Shown here: positions 53,948 to 61,712 of the stretch, in pieces
How the letters are laid out: each line of letters starts with the position of its first letter
How positions within the stretch are numbered: position 1 is the first letter of the stretch
Assembly (NCBI RefSeq): GCF_022919575.1
Contig: NZ_CP095071.1
Location: 2,666,001 to 2,730,000, forward strand
Direction: 5' to 3'
DNA: 64,000 nt
Origin: Gracilibacillus salinarum
GTDB taxonomy: Bacteria; Bacillota; Bacilli; Bacillales; Amphibacillaceae
Translations under genes and position numbers: made by a program
Notes under the pieces: model-generated
What the model was told of the DNA's origin: nothing
Database searches by the model: none
The model's input: the letters and a program-made list of their open reading frames with translations, nothing else

Positions 53948-54301
53948 ATGCACCATTTTATAATCTGGTGGAAGAACTACTACGGATTTATGATTCTTCC
54001 ATTTATCGGTCTTTTGCTTCTATACAGTAATTTCTCTACAGTAGGCAAAATAATCTTCTTCCTGTTTGTATGGTGGTTGATATGGAACTTTATCGACTTC
54101 TTGAGAAATCACTTTTTTAATAAGCCAATATGCATCACTGACTTTCCTCGCTTCTATTCATCGTACTTCGCAGTTATGTATCAGCTAGCTTTCTCAGAAA
54201 TAATTGAAAGAGAACCTATCTTATTCTGGACTTTCCTTGATTATAGATATAAGAGAATATTGTTAACTATTAGAGGAGATTTCCTGCGGTTTTCAACATA
54301 A
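53948..54301 (+). CDS. Membrane protein upstream of the ImmA-like gene, unknown
   Basis: I choose ATG 53948 (AAAGGG 9 bases upstream), 117 residues. Two or three hydrophobic segments rich in Trp/Phe (FIIWWKNYYGFMILPFIGLL; FFLFVWWLIWNFID), then a hydrophilic tail. The frame is open further up to a TTG at 53852 and could encode one more helix. Not recognised. 46 bases before the XRE-ImmA gene on the same strand; a two-gene unit is likely. Confidence 0.5.
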   Translation: MHHFIIWWKNYYGFMILPFIGLLLLYSNFSTVGKIIFFLFVWWLIWNFIDFLRNHFFNKPICITDFPRFYSSYFAVMYQLAFSEIIEREPILFWTFLDYRYKRILLTIRGDFLRFST

Positions 54302-54347
54302 AAGAAGATAACAATTAAAGCTTGATGGATTACAGAGGGGGAGCAAC

Positions 54348-55550
54348 ATGTTTATCGGTGAAAATTTAACTAATCTTCGTATCATGCATGGCTATTCACG
54401 CAAACAGCTCTCTGACATGTTAAACGTTACAGAACAAGCAGTATGGCAGTACGAAAATAATTACACATCTCCAAAAATGCAAATAGTAAATGATTTAAAA
54501 ACGATTTTCCATGTTAAAAGTAAATATTATTATCAAAAAGATATCTTAAATCGTTACGTAGCATTAGATACTATACCTGTTATGAATATTGCCTACGGGT
54601 CAAAGATCATAAATGTCTTATCTAGAACACAAGCAGAAGCAAAACACCTTGAATATGTAGACAGTTTTGTAAACTATATAACGGCTCATTTATCATTACC
54701 ATCACAACAGATTATCCAATTAAGAGAAGAAGTCATTCACTATTTAAATACTTCTAATGAGGATCGAGAATCACAAATAAATAAAGTCGCTAAGCTTACA
54801 CGCCAACGATTAAGTCTTCGTAATGATACAAATGATAATTTGTTGTTTCATTTAGAAAAGAGCGGAATATTTATTTTTGAAAAGGCGATTGGTGAGGAAA
54901 TTGATGCGTATAGTTTGTGGACAAAGCAAGATCGGCCATTCATTATTTTAGGAAGTTTAAAACGGTCAGCAGTTCGTAGAAATTTCGATCTGGCACATGA
55001 ACTTGGTCACTTATTACTTCACTACAAAGTTGAATTTACCACCTTAGATCGCAAAGAGCACAAAGCTTTGGAGCAAGAAGCTAATATGTTTGCCGGGGCT
55101 TTCTTATTACCTGAGGAGGCATTTGCAGAAGACATGCAACACATCGTCTCTGTTACCAATCCTGATGCCTATATCGATCTTAAGCAGAAATGGAAAACGT
55201 CACTGCAGGTATTAGGCTACCGAGCCGTTCATTTAAAAATCTTAGATGCCAAAAAACATCGCAACTTTTATGCAGCACTTCATCGTAAAGGCTATCTCAA
55301 GAGAGAACCTCTCGATGAAACAATACCGATCCAAAAGCCACAAAAGATGAAATCGATTATTGATCTAGTAGTGAAAAAGAAATTGATTGACATCCGCGAG
55401 ATGCTTGAAAGAGATTGGATGGTAGATATAACGTTCTTACACCGGATAACAGGTATTGAATCAAGCTTCTTTGACAACTACATGCATCAGCAGCAAGATT
55501 TTGAGCTACTACATGTGGCGGAGATTTCTTCAAATCTGAAAGAAATGTAG
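54348..55550 (+). CDS. XRE regulator with ImmA/IrrE metallopeptidase domain
   Basis: 400 residues. Residues 5-60 are a Cro/C1 HTH (LTNLRIMHGYSRKQLSDMLN; VTEQAVWQYEN). The middle is helical. Residues 200-270 are the zinc peptidase: HELGH at 217-221 with a later Glu in EQEANMFAGAFLLPEE. ImmA/IrrE proteases cleave repressors in phages, integrative elements and stress responses; fused HTH-protease forms often switch a linked gene. RBS GAGGGGG. The C-terminal 130 residues do not match anything I know. Confidence 0.85.
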   Translation: MFIGENLTNLRIMHGYSRKQLSDMLNVTEQAVWQYENNYTSPKMQIVNDLKTIFHVKSKYYYQKDILNRYVALDTIPVMNIAYGSKIINVLSRTQAEAKHLEYVDSFVNYITAHLSLPSQQIIQLREEVIHYLNTSNEDRESQINKVAKLTRQRLSLRNDTNDNLLFHLEKSGIFIFEKAIGEEIDAYSLWTKQDRPFIILGSLKRSAVRRNFDLAHELGHLLLHYKVEFTTLDRKEHKALEQEANMFAGAFLLPEEAFAEDMQHIVSVTNPDAYIDLKQKWKTSLQVLGYRAVHLKILDAKKHRNFYAALHRKGYLKREPLDETIPIQKPQKMKSIIDLVVKKKLIDIREMLERDWMVDITFLHRITGIESSFFDNYMHQQQDFELLHVAEISSNLKEM

Positions 55551-55563
55551 AGTCATTAAAAAA

Positions 55564-55597
55564 TGCCTGTCACCGATCTCCCACTCAGTGACAGGCA
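55564..55597. repeat. TGCCTGTCAC/GTGACAGGCA hairpin
   Basis: 10-bp perfect stem, 14-base loop, between convergent genes. It may end both transcripts. The TGACAGGCACC arm recurs at the ends of REP-like elements at 61553-61712. Confidence 0.65.
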
Positions 55598-55621
55598 CCA
55601 AACACTAGAGTGAACGTTCCA

Positions 55622-57280
55622 TCACACCCGTGCCAATTCATCCAAAAATGCTGGTTTTCTATAATATTTGCTTTCTAGCTCCTTGATGATAACATTAGCT
55701 TTTTCTTGCCCACATGCTTTTCTGAATGTTTTTATGACCCTGCACACATCTCGGTATCCTTTCCTGTTTGAGGATCTTTCAGCCATTACATGTATAAATT
55801 CTATAAAAATATCAGTTACGTGTTCTGGATACTCCTTTTGTAGATGAGGATAGAGATCTGCAATAGTACCAGGGTGATTCTGGCAATACGCTAAAAGCTT
55901 TTCGGTTAACCCTTCTTCTTTTAAAATACGGACATAGACGTTACCATTAAAACCCGTTTGCGATAAATGGTCCGTGATATACTCTAGGACTTGCGGCCAT
56001 TCTTTCTCGCTGTATAACTGCTTTATCTTTAGAAAGTAGTCATAATCTCCATTCAGTAATAATGACATACCTAATGATTTTTGATTGGGTTCATCATGCA
56101 ACGCTTCATATGCCTGATAACGATATTCCTGCCATTGACGTTCAAGGCCAGGATATTGCTTGTCTCTCTCTTCACCGTCTAAGCATAACGCTACTACTTT
56201 TTCATAGTTTGCTTGATCAACATTATCATGGATCACACGCTTTCTGAATTTAGATGAATCTATGTTGCTTTCCAGGAATGCCTCCCGTTTTTCTACTGGA
56301 TCAAATTGTTCAATTAAATCCAACTGAATAAGTTTTATCTGTTCACGATCAAAAGAAGCACTCCAGTTGTCGCTGTTTTTTTCAGTTAAAATCGTTTCAA
56401 GCTCTTCTTCCAGCATGGTCCGGCAGTCTGTAAGATGACAAAACGGGACACAACATTGAAGTAAGGTAAACCGCCAATCATTCCAGCCTTTGTACTTATC
56501 CTGTCTTGCTACTTCTATCAGCTTTTGAACGATCTCTCTTTTTTCAGAATCGCTCAGAATATCTTCGCCTCGCAATATTGCGATATCTATCTTATCTAGT
56601 GCCTCTTCAATGACCATACCGACATCACCACCGGAATCATCACAATATTGCAATAAATCTATCATTTCAGACAAGACGGTCTCACCAAGTAGAACCGCCA
56701 TTTTGATTTCCTCATCATCTATACTTTCTTCCATTTTTTCTAGTACCAATTCTGCACCTTTTACTGCACGACTGGCATTTCGAAAATGAACAAATCCATC
56801 TACTTCAGCCAGTTCAATATATTGCTGAATTAATTCCTTAGATGCTGATACTCCACTCTTCTGAGGTCCATAGTGAAGACGCAGCTCTTGTTCCATTTCA
56901 GCATTACGATCAGCATATTCCACTACTATTTGAATTAAGTCTTGCTTCGTCAAACCTTGTAAGAGATCTTGTAATGCTGGTTCCTTCCTATCTTTACCAT
57001 AAGCAAAAGAAGCATTTCTATTTCGCAATGCAAAGAAAACAGCTGCCTCATGCTTACATATATCACCAACATCATACGGGCAGTTGCAGCTGGAATATTG
57101 TATGTTTTCCGCTTCATCCATTTTTACCTCAATATGATACTCTTCAGAACCGTTGACTATAGCGGTATAATGGCCCGGCCTTGACTCTTGAACAGCATTT
57201 ACATGTTGCCATTCATAATAGTCCTTGCCTCGCGACACAATTACTTCGTTACTATATTGTTCAAAATCATTTAAATTCAA
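55622..57280 (-). CDS. SWIM zinc-finger family protein
   Basis: Start at TTG 57280, 7 bases after GGAGG; 552 residues. SWIM motif CNCPYDVGDICKH near residue 65 (CxC...CxH) coordinates zinc and binds DNA or protein. The remaining 450 residues are helical, with a repeat-like arrangement (LLNGDYDYFLKIKQLYSEKEW...). Standard Bacillota SWIM protein, sometimes next to SNF2 helicases, but no helicase is adjacent here. Function unknown. Confidence 0.82.
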   Translation of the reverse strand: MNLNDFEQYSNEVIVSRGKDYYEWQHVNAVQESRPGHYTAIVNGSEEYHIEVKMDEAENIQYSSCNCPYDVGDICKHEAAVFFALRNRNASFAYGKDRKEPALQDLLQGLTKQDLIQIVVEYADRNAEMEQELRLHYGPQKSGVSASKELIQQYIELAEVDGFVHFRNASRAVKGAELVLEKMEESIDDEEIKMAVLLGETVLSEMIDLLQYCDDSGGDVGMVIEEALDKIDIAILRGEDILSDSEKREIVQKLIEVARQDKYKGWNDWRFTLLQCCVPFCHLTDCRTMLEEELETILTEKNSDNWSASFDREQIKLIQLDLIEQFDPVEKREAFLESNIDSSKFRKRVIHDNVDQANYEKVVALCLDGEERDKQYPGLERQWQEYRYQAYEALHDEPNQKSLGMSLLLNGDYDYFLKIKQLYSEKEWPQVLEYITDHLSQTGFNGNVYVRILKEEGLTEKLLAYCQNHPGTIADLYPHLQKEYPEHVTDIFIEFIHVMAERSSNRKGYRDVCRVIKTFRKACGQEKANVIIKELESKYYRKPAFLDELARV

Positions 57281-57626
57281 TGATGGACCTCCTATTCTAC
57301 ATAGTCGATCTTTTCCCATTCAGGCAATTGGGACAGACCCATTCGTCTTACACAAATGTAACAATGAACCTACACAAGCATTAATAGATAGATTCAACTT
57401 CCATTATGACATGTTGATTATAAACGATCCATTATTACTTTGTCTTTTTGCAGATGAATAATGGCTCCATTTCTTTGAGACGTCGGCTTCTTTTGGTGTT
57501 TTGCTTTTCTTATAGCAATAGTGCCATTGGTCCCGTTCCCATTATAAACAGCAGCAAGATTTTTAGTTACTGCATGTATCGGATTTTTGCTTCCACTCAT
57601 CAACGCAGGGCCACAGGTACAAGTGA
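57281..57626. other. Intergenic, no confident gene
   Basis: Contains GGGACAGACCC and TTTGTCTTTTTGCAG, which look like worn ends of the REP-like family. A 61-codon minus-strand frame (57418-57603) is basic but lacks a ribosome binding site. Confidence 0.4.
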
Positions 57627-58856
57627 CTATTTAACCTTCAACAAATCCCGGCGCAGTTTCCGGTTAAAATCTGCTGTTAACTCAGCAAATATACTATCCC
57701 ACTTTTCCTTGTACTGTTTATAAAGAAGCGGATATTTCTTGCGCAGCTTTACAATTCCAGCGGCATATTCTGCTTTATGTGTTTCAAAGTCTTCTATAGT
57801 AGATGGTGATTCTTCATTCAGCAAGTCTGCTATGTGCTCTGGCAGACATTTATACGAGTAAAACCATTCCGCTGCCTTTATATGAACCATCGGAAAGATA
57901 TCTTCATCACCGGCAACTTTCCCTAGCTCTTTTTGGATCCGTGCGTTGTTTTTTATATCATCTTGTAACTGCTTGATCTCCGGATCGTTTTTATCTGTTA
58001 AGAATGTAAGCAAGTTCAAGTAGACTTCCGCTTCTCGATATTTCTCCTGCTTATGATGCTCGCTGCATTTCAACATTAACTGATGGTACAGATCATCTCT
58101 GTCCTCTTGACGCGTTACATGTTTTATAAATTTTTCGAATGTACGCTGTACGTTTGATAAGGCAGACCACTCTTTATACATGATGACCATTTCCAACCAT
58201 AATATATAAAGGGGACCATTATTTAACGTATCATTACCATCCACTGAAACGGAATGTTCCAGCGTTTCCAGCGCCTTCTCACTTTCTCCTATTTCATCAT
58301 AAAGGTTTGCAAGGGTGATCGCAAAAACCGGCGTGTGCTCTGGAATACTCTCCATTCCTTGCTGTAACGTTTCAATCGCTTCCTTTATATCTCCCATCCC
58401 AAATAAAACATTTGCCTTTATGGAGAACATAATGGCCGCTTCTTCCGGATATAAAACAGTTGTGAAAATATCCGCAAACCAGCTTTCTACTTCCTGTCTG
58501 TCTTTTCTCAAGCCGGCTACTTGCATCAATCCAGCCTTCACTACTAAATTGTCAGGGTCTGCTTGTTGAAGCAGGTCTTCAGCTTTCTTGCTGTCATTAT
58601 GCTGGATCGCGGATAGCGCATTCTCTATCAAAGACCCTTCCTTATCTCCGTACTTACGGTAGATATCGTATTCCTTCCGTTTGATTGGATCTTTTAATAT
58701 TTCATATGCTTTCTGTAGCTTTTCCAATCCTTCTGGGTCTGTTTCGGGCGAATACTCTTGTATTGCCTTCCTATATTTCTCACTAATGCTACTCTCGTCA
58801 ATATTAGCGTTGATTCCAAGGATTTCATAATGATTTTCGATTGTTTCTTTCGTCAC
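57627..58856 (-). CDS. J-like TPR protein, duplicate copy
   Basis: Start at GTG 58856 (AAGGAGG 9 bases upstream), 409 residues. The first 65 residues form a J-domain (ENHYEILGINANIDESSISE; AYEILKDPIKRKEYDIYRKY), but the HPD tripeptide needed to stimulate Hsp70 reads YSP (QEYSPETDPEG). The rest is a helical TPR-like array (ALETLEHSV...; YREAEVYLNLLTFL). It is a paralogue of the 61712 gene. The last few codons of an hsp70 gene lie just upstream. No Hsp70 gene accompanies this copy. Confidence 0.85.
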   Translation of the reverse strand: MTKETIENHYEILGINANIDESSISEKYRKAIQEYSPETDPEGLEKLQKAYEILKDPIKRKEYDIYRKYGDKEGSLIENALSAIQHNDSKKAEDLLQQADPDNLVVKAGLMQVAGLRKDRQEVESWFADIFTTVLYPEEAAIMFSIKANVLFGMGDIKEAIETLQQGMESIPEHTPVFAITLANLYDEIGESEKALETLEHSVSVDGNDTLNNGPLYILWLEMVIMYKEWSALSNVQRTFEKFIKHVTRQEDRDDLYHQLMLKCSEHHKQEKYREAEVYLNLLTFLTDKNDPEIKQLQDDIKNNARIQKELGKVAGDEDIFPMVHIKAAEWFYSYKCLPEHIADLLNEESPSTIEDFETHKAEYAAGIVKLRKKYPLLYKQYKEKWDSIFAELTADFNRKLRRDLLKVK

Positions 58857-58890
58857 TTTTGAGAACCTCCTTATAACACAAAATCCATAC
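58857..58890 (-). pseudogene. Last codons of a lost hsp70-like gene
   Basis: ATGGATTTTGTGTTATAAGG matches ATGGATCTTGAGTTATAAGG at the end of the intact Hsp70 gene (62965-62979). It shows that the duplication included the operon junction. Confidence 0.6.
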
Positions 58891-59294
58891 CTGCAATGGC
58901 AGTAAATGATGTTGGACTTATCCACCAATCATTTACTAACAAAAGAGGTATTCTACCATTCTATTATCACTGGAATAAACATTTAAACTCTAGATATGCT
59001 GAAATTTCCCAAAACACCCTACTATTCAATGGTAATAACAGGAGGAAGGAATTATATAAAACTTTTCCTCCATTTTATTAATATGATTACCTGTTGTATT
59101 TAACAGAACAAGTTTAACATCACCTTCTTAAAGAATCATCAGAAGTTCCCTACCCCTTAGAATGAGCTGTCGATATGTTCGTCCTCCATCATCATACGGA
59201 TAAATACCAAAAAATGACTGCTTCGTTTCTGGGTTGACGATGCATTTTCTAACTCTTCGACAATTTTCTCATGTGAAAGATTCGAAAATGCACA

Positions 59295-59334
59295 TTGACA
59301 AAAAAAAAAAAAACATGTTACGGTATTATTATAC
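59295..59334 (+). promoter_or_regulatory. Putative promoter with a poly-A spacer
   Basis: TTGACA (59295-59300), then a run of 14 A's counting its last base, then CATGTTACGGTATTATTATAC. The nearest -10 like TATTAT is 23 bases from the -35, about six too many. A shorter A-run would give the ideal 17. Confidence 0.4.
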
Positions 59335-59361
59335 AAATTTTGGATAGGACTGTAATAATTT

Positions 59362-59889
59362 ATGAAAAGAAGCAAAATCATTTCTTCAATTGGAATCGCC
59401 TTCGTATCACTCACATTATTTTCTACGGGTGTAAGCGCAGACACAAATGAAAATGAAAAATTAACAGAAGAACACCAAATCAATTGGGAAACAGAATGGA
59501 ATAGCAAAGGTGATTTAGACAGTTCAATTGAGTTTGGAAGTGTTTCTGGTAGCGGTGGACAAGTCTCTTCTCGAAGTTGGGGATCCTTATCTACCGGGAA
59601 AACAAATACTTCTTCTGACTATGTGAATAACACGGTAACTAGCACTGGTACATCAAAAGGTAAAGTTCTCACTACAGTTACTTCAGCTACTACTAGTGTA
59701 AAAGACGTTAATACTGGAGTTTCAGTAAACGGTGATAAAAGTACTGCGATAGCTAAGTTTACAGCAGAATCCACAGCTACAATTCCGGCTATTTCTTTAA
59801 ATTCTTATTGGGGTTTAACTATTCATACTGCTACAGATTCCGGAATTTTATATGAAGCTAGAACGGCGGATTCTTTGACGCATTTATGA
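59362..59889 (+). CDS. Secreted Ser/Thr-rich protein, unknown
   Basis: 175 residues. A clear Sec signal peptide with predicted cleavage VSA-DT near residue 27. The mature part of about 148 residues is rich in Ser, Thr and Gly (GSVSGSGGQVSSRSWGSLST...), has no cysteine, and ends NSYWGLTIHTATDSGILYEA then RTADSLTHL. No family recognised; composition is that of an exported beta-rich protein. The ribosome binding site is weak (TAGGACTG). A strong hairpin follows before the lipoprotein gene. Low-GC, foreign-looking island between two J-protein copies. Confidence 0.7.
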   Translation: MKRSKIISSIGIAFVSLTLFSTGVSADTNENEKLTEEHQINWETEWNSKGDLDSSIEFGSVSGSGGQVSSRSWGSLSTGKTNTSSDYVNNTVTSTGTSKGKVLTTVTSATTSVKDVNTGVSVNGDKSTAIAKFTAESTATIPAISLNSYWGLTIHTATDSGILYEARTADSLTHL

Positions 59890-59911
59890 AATATTTGAAA
59901 TAATAGTATTG

Positions 59912-59948
59912 AAAATTGCACTAAGCAATTCTTGCTTAGTGCAATTTA
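59912..59948 (+). terminator. Attenuator-type hairpin between the secreted protein and lipoprotein genes
   Basis: AAATTGCACTAAGCA pairs with TGCTTAGTGCAATTT, at least 15 bp, short loop. A T-run is nearly absent, so partial readthrough into the next gene is likely. Confidence 0.75.
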
Positions 59949-59967
59949 GTTAGAAAGGATAAATATA

Positions 59968-61026
59968 TTGAAAAAAACACTAATCATATTAATAAGTATT
60001 ACTTTTTTGACTATAGGTTGTTCTAATAATGAATTAAACAAACAGTATAGTGATAGTGATGTGAAATTCTTATCTAGCAAGAGTGATGTATTAAACAGGT
60101 CAGAAAAACTAGAATTATTAAATCAATCGGATCAGATGGCTACTTCCTCTGTCCCTTTTACAGTAGCAAAAGCCTTTTTTCCAGATGATGAGTTTGTAAA
60201 TAAGATAACTATACAAAAGGGGGAGAGCTTTACTTATCTTAAAGTCCCAAATGGTAGAAATAGTATCACTGGAGAAATCGTGGTTGAAAACGCTAAGAAT
60301 GAAGATATTGAACTTCAAGTAATTTTCATGCAAGGCAATAATTCTGTTAAAGTGAGGCCTAAAGAAGCAGTAGAGTGGTCAAGATCCTTGAATTTTCAAG
60401 TTCCCTCGAAAACCTCTATTAGTCTCAATGTCGAAATCACAATTGATAAAGAAAGTTTTCAAGAGTTCTCATTTATACCAATAGAAAAAGTACCGAGTGA
60501 CCAAAAGTTAGGTAATGAAACGATTACTAATTCTCGTTTTTTCTTACAACTAGATGATGTTACGATAAAGAATAAATCCTTAGAAGAACAATCATTCAAA
60601 TTAAATGATAATGAAATTAATTCTTTAAAAAATCTTCTACCAACACCTACTTGGTTTGATGAAAACAAAAATGACATAAAATTTATATCAGACAAGGGCG
60701 AGTTCTTTAGTAAGAGACCTGTGAAAGGTATTAAATTAGATGCAATACCATATAGTACAAAGGTTGATATATTACTTTTTGATGAATATGGTAATTCATC
60801 ATTAATAAAAGAAAATGTGTCTGTTGAAAAAAATAAAGAAAACTATATTTCTATAAGCGACAAAGTTATTAATGATATGTACGCTCAAGATATGCGGCAA
60901 TATATTATGGTTACTAATAATAGAGAAGAAAATATTCTTGCAGATATCAGAGCACTGATACAAAAACAAAAACCATTTCCAACATCATATCAAGGGATTC
61001 TTGAATTACATCCCTTGAAGAATTAA
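59968..61026 (+). CDS. Lipoprotein of the exported cassette, unknown
   Basis: 352 residues from a TTG, 8 bases after AAAGGA. Lipobox FLTIGC, lipid on Cys18. The mature protein is beta-rich with repeated Lys/Glu/Asn strands (FTYLKVPNGRNSITGEIVVE; VDILLFDEYGNSSLIKENVS) and may have Ig-like folds. No enzyme motif is seen. It sits between the secreted protein and a membrane protein; the trio looks like one operon. I do not recognise it. Confidence 0.7.
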   Translation: MKKTLIILISITFLTIGCSNNELNKQYSDSDVKFLSSKSDVLNRSEKLELLNQSDQMATSSVPFTVAKAFFPDDEFVNKITIQKGESFTYLKVPNGRNSITGEIVVENAKNEDIELQVIFMQGNNSVKVRPKEAVEWSRSLNFQVPSKTSISLNVEITIDKESFQEFSFIPIEKVPSDQKLGNETITNSRFFLQLDDVTIKNKSLEEQSFKLNDNEINSLKNLLPTPTWFDENKNDIKFISDKGEFFSKRPVKGIKLDAIPYSTKVDILLFDEYGNSSLIKENVSVEKNKENYISISDKVINDMYAQDMRQYIMVTNNREENILADIRALIQKQKPFPTSYQGILELHPLKN

Positions 61027-61050
61027 ACAAAAACAAAGAAGGTGTAATTT

Positions 61051-61542
61051 ATTAATAAATGGTGTGTATATCAAATAATAAGCATAATATGTTTAGGTAG
61101 TTTTTTCTTTTTTGTAGAAACTAAAGGTCATGATTTTTTTCTTTCTTTTGTATCATCTGACCATAGGATAGGAATACAAATAAGTGTAGCATTAATTATA
61201 TTGGTACTTTTAGGATTTAATTACCTAATGTTTTTTTTTCAAATCCAGAAACACAAACATCTCTTTAATCATAATTTTTGGAATAAAGCACCTTTTATTT
61301 TTACAATAATAGAAATATTACTAATTATCCTGTTTCTTTCATTTGGAGTTACTGGAGATCTTTTTATTTTAGTAGAACATCAAAGGTGGATTATTTATAT
61401 TTTCATGACCTTGTTTATATCAGTATTATATTTTATAGTGTTAGCTGTCGTGGCTAGATATAATAATTCCTCAAGATCTATAATAAAAATTAGTTTTTAT
61501 TGTACATTTCTTTTTTTAGTTATCTCTATATTCTTACTTTAA
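61051..61542 (+). CDS. Four-helix membrane protein, probable ATT start
   Basis: 163 residues if started at ATT 61051, which lies 8 bases after AAGAAGG. No ATG, GTG or TTG occurs in frame until TTG 61201. The N-terminal part lost with the later start (NKWCVYQIISIICLGSFFFF...) is itself a good membrane helix, which supports the ATT. Helices at about 7-23, 48-68, 86-106, 115-135 and 145-163. Unknown family. Third gene of the exported cassette, 24 bases after the lipoprotein. Confidence 0.55.
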   Translation: MNKWCVYQIISIICLGSFFFFVETKGHDFFLSFVSSDHRIGIQISVALIILVLLGFNYLMFFFQIQKHKHLFNHNFWNKAPFIFTIIEILLIILFLSFGVTGDLFILVEHQRWIIYIFMTLFISVLYFIVLAVVARYNNSSRSIIKISFYCTFLFLVISIFLL

Positions 61543-61552
61543 CATAATTGTG

Positions 61553-61712
61553 CACAGGTGCCAGGCACCCTAAAAAGACAAAACCACTAATTTGTCCTCT
61601 GTGTGAGAACATTTCAATAAATGATCTTCCTACAAGTATCTTCATTTACACTGTACTCCCCGGCTGGACATAACCTGCAATTTGTCTTTTTGTGGTGACA
61701 GGCACCTAACAC
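61553..61712. repeat. REP-like element, about 160 bp
   Basis: Starts AGGTGCCAGGCACC(CT) and ends TGTGGTGACAGGCACC, giving inverted GGTGCC/GGCACC ends, with CTAAAAAGACAAAACCACTA inside the left end and TTTGTCTTTTTGTGG inside the right. Related, worn copies: 40860-41040 and 41905-42000. Confidence 0.6.

Noticed and set aside
57418..57603. 61-codon basic ORF on the minus strand
   Set aside because: No ribosome binding site and no recognisable pattern; it lies in a spacer with worn repeat ends.
59362..59889. Lactococcin-972-type bacteriocin
   Set aside because: Exported and followed by membrane proteins, but length and sequence do not match that family, and no ABC transporter follows.
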